DNA of 24,166 nt from a virus. The position numbers were made by a program, and so were the translations under genes. A model generated the notes under the pieces. It worked only from the letters and a program-made list of their open reading frames with translations, searched no databases and was not told where the DNA came from. Location: IMG/VR virus record IMGVR_UViG_3300043219_000219, positions 1 to 24,166 of that record. The stretch is one strand, 5' to 3'. Numbering within the stretch: the first letter of the stretch is position 1; each line of letters begins with the position of its first letter. Below, in pieces: positions 9,495-15,875 of the stretch.

Positions 9495-10133
9495 CTACTT
9501 TTTAGGAGTACGTACCTTCGGAGGTTGATGTTTACTTGCGCTCTCAGGTGCACTTGATCCAATTTCTTCAGGACGTACAATAATGGTCCTTCGACCAAAA
9601 TTGTTATATGCTTGACTACCAGAACCAGAAACAGAAGTAGAATAATTTGTATAGGGTTTCTTTTCCCCCTTTACTCTACCCTTTCCATCCACGCGTTTAT
9701 TATCCACATGATCCCCTTCATCTTCAGGAATACTTGAGCCGATCATTCTTTTAGTGGCCATCTGAGCAAACTTAATTCTCTCAGCGTGACCCTCGTAAGG
9801 AATCTTGCTTTTTATCTTACCCCCCGGAGCCGATAAGCTCGCCGGATGCTGCGCTTTTTCCAGAGGTTCAATTTCTCCGGGAATTATAATCAATGCAAAT
9901 CTTGTTTTCATATCACCCTCCACAAGCGATTTTTCCACCTTTGAAAGATGGGTATAATATTTTGAATCTTCATGCAAGTGATCCAGCGCAATCTCCCGCG
10001 CTACAGACTTACTTGAAGTATGTTCCATTTCCACTTTAATTCCACGGGCTAATTCTTTAGGATCTACATTCATTGAATGACCTTCCTTATGAAGACCTTC
10101 TTTTTTTAAATGAGCCACAGCGGCTTTACTCAT
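9495..10133 (-). CDS. DUF5661-like small phage protein with disordered C-terminus
   Basis: 212 residues from ATG at 10133 (MSKAAVAHL), chosen because GGAGGA lies nine bases upstream. The extension to 10163 lacks a ribosome site. Residues about 20-70 contain GIKVEMEHTSSKSVAREIA, then DHLHEDSKYYTHLSKVEKS. This EHT...A..IA..HL.E...YYT.L pattern is typical of the DUF5661 family found in phages. After that comes a second segment starting MKTRFALIIIPGEIEPLEKA, which repeats the 'hydrophobic then KA' feature of neighbouring N-termini. The last 90 residues are rich in Ser, Pro, Lys and Gly and look disordered. It may be a fusion of a DUF5661 domain with a tail. The function of the family is unknown. 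Confidence 0.65.
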   Translation of the reverse strand: MSKAAVAHLKKEGLHKEGHSMNVDPKELARGIKVEMEHTSSKSVAREIALDHLHEDSKYYTHLSKVEKSLVEGDMKTRFALIIIPGEIEPLEKAQHPASLSAPGGKIKSKIPYEGHAERIKFAQMATKRMIGSSIPEDEGDHVDNKRVDGKGRVKGEKKPYTNYSTSVSGSGSQAYNNFGRRTIIVRPEEIGSSAPESASKHQPPKVRTPKK

Positions 10134-10275
10134 TATTATTATCCTCCGCCGGATCAAATCCAAGTATCTGTATAACGGCTTTCGGGGTTGATTCTAACTT
10201 ATCATTATCAGAATCAGTATCAGATATCCATTTAATCTCATCGGCTGTACCAATATACACATCAGGGTCTTTCAA
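10126..10275 (-). CDS. 49-residue acidic small protein, TTG start
   Basis: The gap between the topoisomerase IB gene and the DUF5661-like gene is filled by an open frame of 49 codons. It starts with TTG at 10275-10273, preceded by GGAGG seven bases upstream, and ends TAA at 10128-10126 inside the next gene's first codons (ATGAGTAA overlap). The product (MKDPDVYIGT...) is acidic, Asp-rich in the middle and ends AEDNNNE. Overlaps of 14 bp and 8 bp with its neighbours fit the style of this operon. A GTG five codons downstream is an alternative start. No family was recognised. Confidence 0.5.
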   Translation of the reverse strand: MKDPDVYIGTADEIKWISDTDSDNDKLESTPKAVIQILGFDPAEDNNNE

Positions 10276-11152
10276 TCTTCCGCCTCCACTTCTCAAAAAT
10301 AGCAGGGTTTACATAACTACCCAGAGCTACTGCCCTTGTATTACCCAGTTGATGTGCTACAGCGTCCCCAACTGCCTTAACCCGCTTTTTATATTCAGCC
10401 ATAGTTGCTGGGGTTTTTCCCCTCATGGCTTTCATAGCCACTTCCGTTCCAAGATGTGTTCGGAAATCTTTACTTTGAAATCCGGCATTATTATCTAATC
10501 TATGGGTATATCTTAAAAGACCATCTCCGGTAACTCCGAATAACCGCCTATTTTTTCCAGCTTTACTCTTTCGCTTCAATAACATCTTAGCTACATCCGC
10601 ATCCTTTACAGGAATCTCAAGATCAACTCCTTTTTTTCCGATGAACTTGAGGGATACACCTGACTCGGTTCGCATCACGTGTCTGCCTTCCAGCGTTGTG
10701 GCTCCGAATGCGTCCACGCTGCCTCTGGTATTCTTTTCGCTTCCCGGTCTTATCCCCGTACTCATTATCAGCCATAACACCGTAGCGGCCTCGTTTTTTC
10801 CCTTTACGTCGGCTGCCACTTCCCTGCTGATTTCCTCGAACACCTTGTTCAGGGATTTGATCCTCGCAAACTTCTCTTTGCTCGCAGCGTCTACATGTGC
10901 CGGATTGTAAATGTATTGCACACGCCCTTTCGCGTCTTCGCCTTTCACCCACAGCTTCGATTTCGGATCGTTGAAGTACTGAAGATTCTTCCATGCAGGC
11001 GGAACTTTGAACTTGTTCTGTATACGAGCCGGTAGTTCTCTCCGATGCTTCACCGGTACCCACCTGCCCTCTGCTACTTTCACGTACTTTCCGCTCTTGC
11101 TCTTCGCACCTATAGCTACGCGTTTCGCTTTGGTAAAAATAACCAGTACCAT
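10262..11152 (-). CDS. Type IB DNA topoisomerase (poxvirus/bacterial type)
   Basis: A 296-residue enzyme that relaxes supercoiled DNA by nicking one strand through a 3'-phosphotyrosine. All active-site positions line up with the poxvirus enzyme: Arg135 in TGIRPGSE, Lys173/174 in IGKKGV, Arg231 in SKDFRTHLGT, Asn271 in LGNT (where bacterial members replace the poxvirus His), and the nucleophile Tyr280 in SYVNP. The N-terminal DNA-binding part is present (PPAWKNLQYF, DAKGRVQYIYNP). The length matches the compact family. The first 34 residues are extra and basic (KAKRVAIG...AEGRWVPV) and resemble a linker inside the giant polyvalent protein. The gene lies directly after the portal gene, an unusual place for a topoisomerase. 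This suggests packaging in the head, but that is inference. Confidence 0.93.
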   Translation of the reverse strand: MVLVIFTKAKRVAIGAKSKSGKYVKVAEGRWVPVKHRRELPARIQNKFKVPPAWKNLQYFNDPKSKLWVKGEDAKGRVQYIYNPAHVDAASKEKFARIKSLNKVFEEISREVAADVKGKNEAATVLWLIMSTGIRPGSEKNTRGSVDAFGATTLEGRHVMRTESGVSLKFIGKKGVDLEIPVKDADVAKMLLKRKSKAGKNRRLFGVTGDGLLRYTHRLDNNAGFQSKDFRTHLGTEVAMKAMRGKTPATMAEYKKRVKAVGDAVAHQLGNTRAVALGSYVNPAIFEKWRRKIERP

Positions 11153-11155
11153 TTA

Positions 11156-12727
11156 TCATTCCACCACTATCCGCAACGTTCGCTCTTTTGATTTAGTCAA
11201 AGAACGTAACTCTTTTAAAGACTTTTCAGCCCTAACTTCATCTTTTTCCGTTCTAGTAGAATTGACCTCTTTTTCACCCGCATCTTCCTCATCGGCATTT
11301 GATGATTCAGAATACTGGCCCTCTCCGAGATCACCATAATCACCCATACCCTGTTCTTGCATAGCTGCTTGTTGTTCCTGAGCTTTACCTGCGAGGAATA
11401 TCTGTACAGCCTGAGCATTCATAGGCATCTTTGACCAGTCTTCATTATACGGTTCATCCCCATCTTCAACACGAACTTCATCAATAGACCGCCATCCCAT
11501 AATTTGTTTATTACGGACTTCAGCTTTCTTCTGTTCATCCTCACGCTCAAGACCAACAAACTTAAATCTATATTTTTTGGTTACTTTTCTAATAACTTTA
11601 TTAACATGCTGTTCAGCAAATCCCAGCATGGAAGCAAGTCCCCTATCTTTAGAAGACTGAATTCTCGGTTCCGCATTCTCACTTATAATTGATGTACTAT
11701 CGTCTGTTTTAATTCCCAGCTCGGCAAGATCCATTGAGAAAACAGCACCAACAAGAGAGGATATAAACATCATTGTCTTATGATATTCCATATCTTTATT
11801 GTTTGATGATAAGTTTTTGAAATCGATCCCCACACCATCTTTACCACTCGGGAGAATTGGAATATTAAATTGAGCACCTGCACCTGTCATAGCTGCATAC
11901 CAATAATTTCTAATACTATCGAGCTGAGGTTTTGCCACATCACCCATAACTGATATAAAACCTTTCGGCACACGATCCTTGATCAACTGATCTCTGATAT
12001 AATTGTAACCGAATAAAAGTGTGGTTATGATATTGATACACATTTCAACAGGACTGTATCCATAACCTCTATATTTAACGTCAGATCTTTTAAATTTATA
12101 ATCAAATATAAGATTTTCACTCTTATACTCTTCATAAATCTTATCATCAATTTTCTGAACAAATCGAATATCCTTACCCCACCGCTTTTCATCAGTAACA
12201 CGTGATATAGTTGCGCCGTCTAATGCCCAGAATGCCACCGGCTCGCCCATTCTATTGTATTGAATCTCCGTAGCAATCTGATCAATTTCATAAGTGTCCC
12301 TAACAAGCATGGATATATAATCCATAAAGTCATCCTCACGTTCCCCGTCAAATACAAAACCGGTCTGTTCTATGAAATTAGTTAATTGGATTATTTCACT
12401 TTCATTTTCCTTTTCACCCCTGAACTCTTCTGTCCGATTTTCAATCTCAAAACGAAAACCACGGTCATTCTGTTCCGTGGCATATTTTAAAAAGGGGAGA
12501 ATCTGATCCTGTCGAGTATTGATAATCCCATTGATTAACGGCAACTGACCAACAGAGCGTCTGAGTGTTTCAAAATTAAGCTGAAGAATACGTTCACGTA
12601 CTCCCTGCGCCCCGCCCCATAACCAATTTTGGACTCTTGGATCTACGAGCTGACTAGTTAATTTTTTAATCGTGGCATCTTCATTAAAGCTGACTGCTGT
12701 GTTATTATTTTTCTTTCTTCTTGCCAT
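11156..12727 (-). CDS. Phage portal protein
   Basis: 523 residues from ATG at 12727 (MARRKKNN). A GTG at 12745 is in frame, but it would lie only a few bases from the predicted transcript start and has no ribosome site; GAGGT lies about eleven bases before the ATG. The portal is the dodecameric ring at one head vertex through which DNA is packaged and ejected. Visible support includes the N-terminal pattern of a portal, YRGYGYSPVEMCINIITTLL (about residues 220-240 from this start), the following DRVPKGFISVMGD, and an acidic low-complexity C-terminus (EGQYSESSNADEEDAGEKE), as many portals have. It is the first gene after an extended -10 promoter and leads the virion operon. No terminase gene precedes it here, so that must lie elsewhere. 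Confidence 0.85.
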   Translation of the reverse strand: MARRKKNNNTAVSFNEDATIKKLTSQLVDPRVQNWLWGGAQGVRERILQLNFETLRRSVGQLPLINGIINTRQDQILPFLKYATEQNDRGFRFEIENRTEEFRGEKENESEIIQLTNFIEQTGFVFDGEREDDFMDYISMLVRDTYEIDQIATEIQYNRMGEPVAFWALDGATISRVTDEKRWGKDIRFVQKIDDKIYEEYKSENLIFDYKFKRSDVKYRGYGYSPVEMCINIITTLLFGYNYIRDQLIKDRVPKGFISVMGDVAKPQLDSIRNYWYAAMTGAGAQFNIPILPSGKDGVGIDFKNLSSNNKDMEYHKTMMFISSLVGAVFSMDLAELGIKTDDSTSIISENAEPRIQSSKDRGLASMLGFAEQHVNKVIRKVTKKYRFKFVGLEREDEQKKAEVRNKQIMGWRSIDEVRVEDGDEPYNEDWSKMPMNAQAVQIFLAGKAQEQQAAMQEQGMGDYGDLGEGQYSESSNADEEDAGEKEVNSTRTEKDEVRAEKSLKELRSLTKSKERTLRIVVE

Positions 12728-12755
12728 GGATATCTGGTACCTCACTATTAAGTTG

Positions 12756-12790
12756 ATTATACCACGCTATAGTGGAATGAAGAAAGAGCC
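12756..12790 (-). promoter_or_regulatory. Extended -10 promoter of virion operon, with overlapping dyad
   Basis: On the minus strand TGGTATAAT gives a perfect extended -10 (TATAAT at 12761-12756), with transcription expected to start near 12749, about 20 bases before the portal ATG. The -35 region is weak (TTCTTC-like). Between them lies the dyad CCAC-TATAGC-GTGG (12762-12775), which overlaps the promoter and could bind a regulator. It lies just downstream of a strong terminator, so it would start a separate transcription unit. The regulator is unknown. Confidence 0.6.
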
Positions 12791-12827
12791 AAAAAAAAGG
12801 AAACACGCGGTATTCATGCTCCCTTTT
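12791..12827 (-). terminator. Rho-independent terminator ending the GLW block
   Basis: The minus-strand RNA can form a 13-bp stem, AAAAGGGAGCAUG with CGUGUUUCCUUUU (arms 12815-12827 and 12795-12807, three G-U pairs, 7-base loop), followed by a run of eight U in total. It separates the small-gene block from the virion promoter just downstream. Confidence 0.8.
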
Positions 12828-13042
12828 GGATTTAACATATAAGTTATTTCAAGCAGACTTATAAGCCTACTATTATATTTTTGTTTGTCCCTTTTAATAA
12901 TCTCCGTAGTATTAGATCAGGGTTTGCCCATACAGGACCTTAAACAGGATACTTCAATTTCATCACTCCTCCCTTCAACACAACCGAGACATTTTCGGCT
13001 ATTGATACGTTATACATCCTTCTGCCTTTCTTGCGTGATTTT
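12828..13042 (-). other. Intergenic leader region with second TATAAT and hairpin; possible short RNA
   Basis: About 215 bases without a convincing gene. On the minus strand TATAAT (12877-12872) stands 17 bases after TTATTA, a plausible promoter. Downstream are the inverted repeat TATAAGT/ACTTATA (12857-12863 and 12838-12844) and then the terminator at 12827-12791. A transcript from here would be about 75 bases with two hairpins, which could be a small RNA or an attenuated leader. A 25-codon frame (13017-12940) and a 7-codon frame after a strong GGGAGGAG site also exist, but neither is convincing as a gene. Confidence 0.35.
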
Positions 13043-13312
13043 TCATTTATTCTTAAAATCACGTATCCGTATTTGTCCTTTAAAAATATATACATCATAC
13101 TTACTTGTTTGCAAAATCTCTCTAACAAATAATATTGGTTTATCTTTCGGTAGTATAGGTTTAAGCATTTTAACTTGATTACAATCACCCTTTAATACCT
13201 GACCGTACGAACTATAAACATTTATCTTCGAAGGATACGCAGTATGCCATGCACTATCAAACAACCTGATTAAAACTCCATTATCATCCGCCCATAATCC
13301 ATCAAGTATCAT
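13043..13312 (-). CDS. GLW-family small protein (paralogue G)
   Basis: An 89-residue protein of the unrecognised family that recurs in this window. It has the family pattern in order: GLWADD (residues 5-10), LIRLFD, a central QVLKGD, then LKPILPKDKP followed by a beta-like stretch (FVREI...VYIFKG). It belongs with E and F in the group that has RL[FY]D and lacks the long C-terminal tail. The ATG overlaps the end of paralogue F by 11 bp, so the two are probably co-translated. It is the last gene before the terminator at 12827. The alternating hydrophobic pattern suggests a small beta-sandwich or barrel. Nothing indicates an enzyme. Function unknown. Confidence 0.65.
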   Translation of the reverse strand: MILDGLWADDNGVLIRLFDSAWHTAYPSKINVYSSYGQVLKGDCNQVKMLKPILPKDKPILFVREILQTSKYDVYIFKGQIRIRDFKNK

Positions 13313-13628
13313 TAAACATAATCCCCTCTATAATAACTGAATCCTCAGATAACAATTCTAAATGTATAATTGTTAAAGAAGATCTATTCTTCTTTGGAAA
13401 TACAGGATCAAGCATACTTGAATAATTGGCATTTCCCTTTAAAAGTACACCTTTAACTTTAAATCTAAGTCTACCCCGCCAAAGCTGATTATTGAATCCC
13501 CTGTAATTACTAAAAGTAGCATCGAATAATCTAACTAAAAATTGATTTTCAGTATCTTTCCATAAACCATCAAGACTCTTACTTGCATCATAAATGATTG
13601 TGCATTTGATATCCTGTATATTTGTCAT
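13302..13628 (-). CDS. GLW-family small protein (paralogue F)
   Basis: A 108-residue member of the same family, with about 18 extra residues ahead of the LDGLWKD motif. It then shows FLVRLFDATF, a basic strand-like region, VLLKGNANYSSML, DPVFPKKN and a final hydrophobic stretch. At DNA level the start of the core (GATGGTTTATGG) is nearly the same as in paralogues D, E and G. The ATG at 13628 has only a weak ribosome site but lies six bases after the previous stop. Its end overlaps the ATG of paralogue G. The N-terminal extension is either real or a sign that the true start is a non-standard codon further in; I saw no better one. Confidence 0.6.
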   Translation of the reverse strand: MTNIQDIKCTIIYDASKSLDGLWKDTENQFLVRLFDATFSNYRGFNNQLWRGRLRFKVKGVLLKGNANYSSMLDPVFPKKNRSSLTIIHLELLSEDSVIIEGIMFNDT

Positions 13629-13634
13629 AAATGA

Positions 13635-13895
13635 TCACTCGGGTGAACATTTGAGCTTTATTAAAACAGCACAATCAGGATCACCGGGGCACTTCTCAGG
13701 ATTATTTCCTGAACAGCCGATCAGATTACATATATCTTTAAGTGATTTCTTATCCTTTCTTAATACAGTACCACACCATGGACATATTCTGAAGACCGGC
13801 GCAGTATACGGATACCCGTGTAATTTTGCAATCTCCTGAGCTGCTGATATCTGCTCTATACTCAGTTTCCATTCTTCACAATCACATATCAGCAT
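13635..13895 (-). CDS. Small Cys-rich zinc-binding-like protein
   Basis: 86 residues with CDC near the N-terminus (4-6), a CPWCG knuckle in the middle, and several later cysteines (IGCSGN, EKCPGD, PDCAVL, KLKCSPE). The knuckle and spacing suggest one or two structural metal sites. A helical stretch (SIEQISAAQEIAKLHG) lies between the first cysteines and the knuckle. AAGGAG lies eight bases before the ATG, and the stop of the previous gene overlaps it by one base. It lies between GLW paralogues E and F. It may bind nucleic acid or protein, but no specific family was recognised. Confidence 0.6.
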   Translation of the reverse strand: MLICDCEEWKLSIEQISAAQEIAKLHGYPYTAPVFRICPWCGTVLRKDKKSLKDICNLIGCSGNNPEKCPGDPDCAVLIKLKCSPE

Positions 13896-14182
13896 CAGAC
13901 AATCTCCTTAACTGTAACGTATTCACTTAATTTGATCATTTTAAAAATCTCTCTTGACATACCAACACTATACCCGCACTCTTCACAGAAATGATCTCGC
14001 TCATCGTCATTAAGTTTTTTAAAGAATGAAATATTGTTCAAAACAAATAACTGGAAATGAATCATTGTGGTATTATCTCGTCTCGCAGTCCGGCGTATAT
14101 GTTTTAATTCCTCAACCATAGGCTGTACATCAGCATCAGGTATATCATAATGGAATCCTGTAAAGCTTCTAAATCCACTCAT
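13895..14182 (-). CDS. Small phage protein, unknown function
   Basis: 95 residues from ATG at 14182 (MSGFRSFTGFHYD). An excellent AAGGAGG lies six bases upstream, which decides the start over an in-frame ATG at 14221 inside the previous gene. The middle and C-terminal parts look helical (VQPMVEELKHIRR; REIFKMIKLSEYV). One CEEC pair at about 75-78 could form half a metal site or a redox pair. It sits between paralogue E and the Cys-rich protein. No family was recognised. Confidence 0.6.
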   Translation of the reverse strand: MSGFRSFTGFHYDIPDADVQPMVEELKHIRRTARRDNTTMIHFQLFVLNNISFFKKLNDDERDHFCEECGYSVGMSREIFKMIKLSEYVTVKEIV

Positions 14183-14192
14183 GATTGCCTCC

Positions 14193-14534
14193 TTATATTC
14201 TTTTAAAATTACCCGTATCATTTAAGTCTAAATCAAACAAATAACGACTCGTAATTGAATATCCTGTAAAAATATATATGTTAGATACCTTTGTAGATGA
14301 TAACCGCTTAATATATAAATTCGGTCTATTCTTTGGCATAATTGGTTTAATTGTAGTAAATTGTGCCCAAAGTGAATATGCACTAAACTCAATTAAGTTT
14401 AATATATCACCATATGCACTGAAATTAAACATATCAGTATTCATACTAGTAATAAAGGAATGCTCACCGAATGTGCAATCATACAATCTAACCAAACCGC
14501 CCTTGTCACTACCCCACAAACCATCAATCGTCAT
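14193..14534 (-). CDS. GLW-family small protein (paralogue E)
   Basis: A 113-residue member of the repeated small-protein family: IDGLWGSD at the N-terminus, GLVRLYDCTF, a longer middle than other members, then IKPIMPKNRP and LYIKRL followed by a beta-like tail. It groups with F and G by the RL[FY]D and K-P-[IL]-[ML]-P-K-[ND] elements. Its ATG overlaps the stop of the radical-SAM gene by 4 bp (ATGA), so the two are translated together. This coupling raises the possibility of functional linkage, for example a peptide substrate next to a modifying enzyme, but no leader-peptide feature is visible. Function unknown. Confidence 0.65.
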   Translation of the reverse strand: MTIDGLWGSDKGGLVRLYDCTFGEHSFITSMNTDMFNFSAYGDILNLIEFSAYSLWAQFTTIKPIMPKNRPNLYIKRLSSTKVSNIYIFTGYSITSRYLFDLDLNDTGNFKRI

Positions 14535-15043
14535 AACGTCCTGAAATCCTCACCCACCGGCAGCGGACAATTCTTAAGCCAGTGAATCTCTTTTTTATCC
14601 CAGTTACACACGGGAACATAATCCATATCAAAATGATCAAACTTATTCAACCTTAATGACAACGGCTTTTTCCTGTATTGGGTCTCTATGGCAATCAGTC
14701 TATCGAGTCTTTGAAACTCATGAATATGCTGCGGCTCATGTATCGTAAATGTGATACCTGATAATTTGTAATCACAGATCAAAGATGACCAGTTAGACAT
14801 ATCCCTGATAGTACAAGCTGAACTATAAATAAATACATTGACTTTCATCTCAGTAAAGAAAGCAGTCAATGCTTTTACAGTCATAATTTCCATCATCGGT
14901 TCACCGCCTGTCAGATACACTTCCCTATATTTAAAGGCAGTCCTGAAATCAAACTTCTGGACATCGGGAAAATCTTTATTACAGCATCCCGAACAATTTC
15001 TCTGACATATATCGGTTATCTTTAATCGTAATCTATCGTTCAT
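14531..15043 (-). CDS. Short radical-SAM protein
   Basis: About 170 residues. The N-terminal CQRNCSGC (Cys14, 18, 21, counting from the first of two adjacent ATGs) is the CX3CX2C motif that holds the 4Fe-4S cluster of radical S-adenosylmethionine enzymes. It is followed by YLTGGEPM (residues 44-51), the glycine-rich SAM-binding motif. The rest is short for the superfamily and resembles activase-like members or those that pair with a partner. Two further cysteines in VCNWD and NCPLP near the C-terminus could support an extra cluster or metal. The start is taken at the second ATG (15043), five bases after AAGGAG; the first, at 15046, is too close to the ribosome site. No ribonucleotide reductase partner is visible. 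The substrate is unknown. Confidence 0.85.
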   Translation of the reverse strand: MNDRLRLKITDICQRNCSGCCNKDFPDVQKFDFRTAFKYREVYLTGGEPMMEIMTVKALTAFFTEMKVNVFIYSSACTIRDMSNWSSLICDYKLSGITFTIHEPQHIHEFQRLDRLIAIETQYRKKPLSLRLNKFDHFDMDYVPVCNWDKKEIHWLKNCPLPVGEDFRTL

Positions 15044-15324
15044 CATGACTCCTTGAACTTAGTCAGTCTATTTATTATATGAGTTACTGCTTTATCTATA
15101 GCGTCGGGTAATTGATCTTTAATTGCTTTACGTACTTTCAAAGATTGTGATATTTCAATCTGCATAAGCTTTTCAATTCGTCCCACGGTAACATAGCTTA
15201 ATAAAGTATCATGAACCAAGCCTGTGATATCCTCTTTTACTATCTGACTAATCTGTTCGTGAATCATCTCTCTAATTTCATCCCGTAGCTCTTTATCCTG
15301 TTTAATATCTATCGTCAGATTCAT
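15043..15324 (-). CDS. Helical small protein, unknown function
   Basis: A 93-residue, strongly helical protein with heptad-like hydrophobic spacing (IREMIHEQISQIVKED; AIDKAVTHIINRLTKF). No Cys or catalytic motif was seen. It lies directly before the radical-SAM gene, whose ribosome site AAGGAG is formed by its last Lys-Glu codons, so the two are coupled. It could be an oligomerising or nucleic-acid-binding accessory. Function unknown. Confidence 0.6.
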   Translation of the reverse strand: MNLTIDIKQDKELRDEIREMIHEQISQIVKEDITGLVHDTLLSYVTVGRIEKLMQIEISQSLKVRKAIKDQLPDAIDKAVTHIINRLTKFKES

Positions 15325-15367
15325 TATACCCTCTTATTGTATAAGTATCGTAATAACTTGAATAACC

Positions 15368-15868
15368 TTACTTAGTATCTATGATCTGTTTAGTGAGTTT
15401 TTCCTGAAGACTAATAAAGTTTTTGATATTTCGTTTATCGGTTAAATACCATGATTTATCTGATTTCCGAATCATCTTTATATATAGTTTTAATCTCTGA
15501 TTTACTTTTTTCAAAGCGGCTAATTCACTCTTAGACCATTCGTCAATATTATTTACTTCTATTTTTACATTAGTTTTATAATGACTGGCATTATTAAAAT
15601 TTCCTATAGGTTCCCGCCAATTTTTAAGATTTACAGCATTGTAATGTTTAATTCGCTTGTCTTTTGACCATGATTTATCCCAATAGGATTTTTTTGTAAT
15701 TGTAACTTTAGTTAAAACTAATTTTTTAGATTGCATAAGACATTTTTTATAATTGATACAATCATTACCATGTTCATCTTTACAGTTTAAATTATCGTTA
15801 CAATAATCCTTATCCGATCTATCCTTCCAATCGTATCTATATAAAATATCAGCCTTTTTAACTATCAT
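15368..15868 (-). CDS. Basic protein with Cys cluster, unknown function
   Basis: 166 residues from ATG at 15868 (MIVKKADILYRYDW). GTGAGGT lies five to six bases upstream and the previous stop is seven bases away. The longer frame to 15931 would start inside the preceding gene. The N-terminal quarter contains four cysteines within about 21 residues (YCNDNLNC, DCINYKKC), likely a metal-binding knot. The rest is Lys/Asn/Trp-rich (KKSYWDKSWSKDKR) and then helical. Amino-acid use is more Lys/Asn-rich than in neighbouring genes, suggesting a separate origin. No family was recognised. It may bind nucleic acid. Confidence 0.55.
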   Translation of the reverse strand: MIVKKADILYRYDWKDRSDKDYCNDNLNCKDEHGNDCINYKKCLMQSKKLVLTKVTITKKSYWDKSWSKDKRIKHYNAVNLKNWREPIGNFNNASHYKTNVKIEVNNIDEWSKSELAALKKVNQRLKLYIKMIRKSDKSWYLTDKRNIKNFISLQEKLTKQIIDTK

Positions 15869-15875
15869 TAGTACC

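Noticed and set aside
10623-11159. 178-codon minus-strand open frame rich in Arg and Glu
   Set aside because: It lies wholly over the topoisomerase IB gene in another frame. The alternative frame has the full catalytic set, while this one is low-complexity.
12940-13017. 25-codon frame and a 7-codon frame behind a strong GGGAGGAG site
   Set aside because: Too short and without relatives in the window. They may be remnants of a decayed gene.
12885-13178. Plus-strand open frame across the control region
   Set aside because: Overlaps paralogue G and the leader on the opposite strand, with no ribosome site and no family features. All other supported genes are on the minus strand.
15043-15324. 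93-residue helical protein as a small terminase subunit
   Set aside because: No DNA-binding motif was seen and no large terminase gene follows; helical content alone is not enough.
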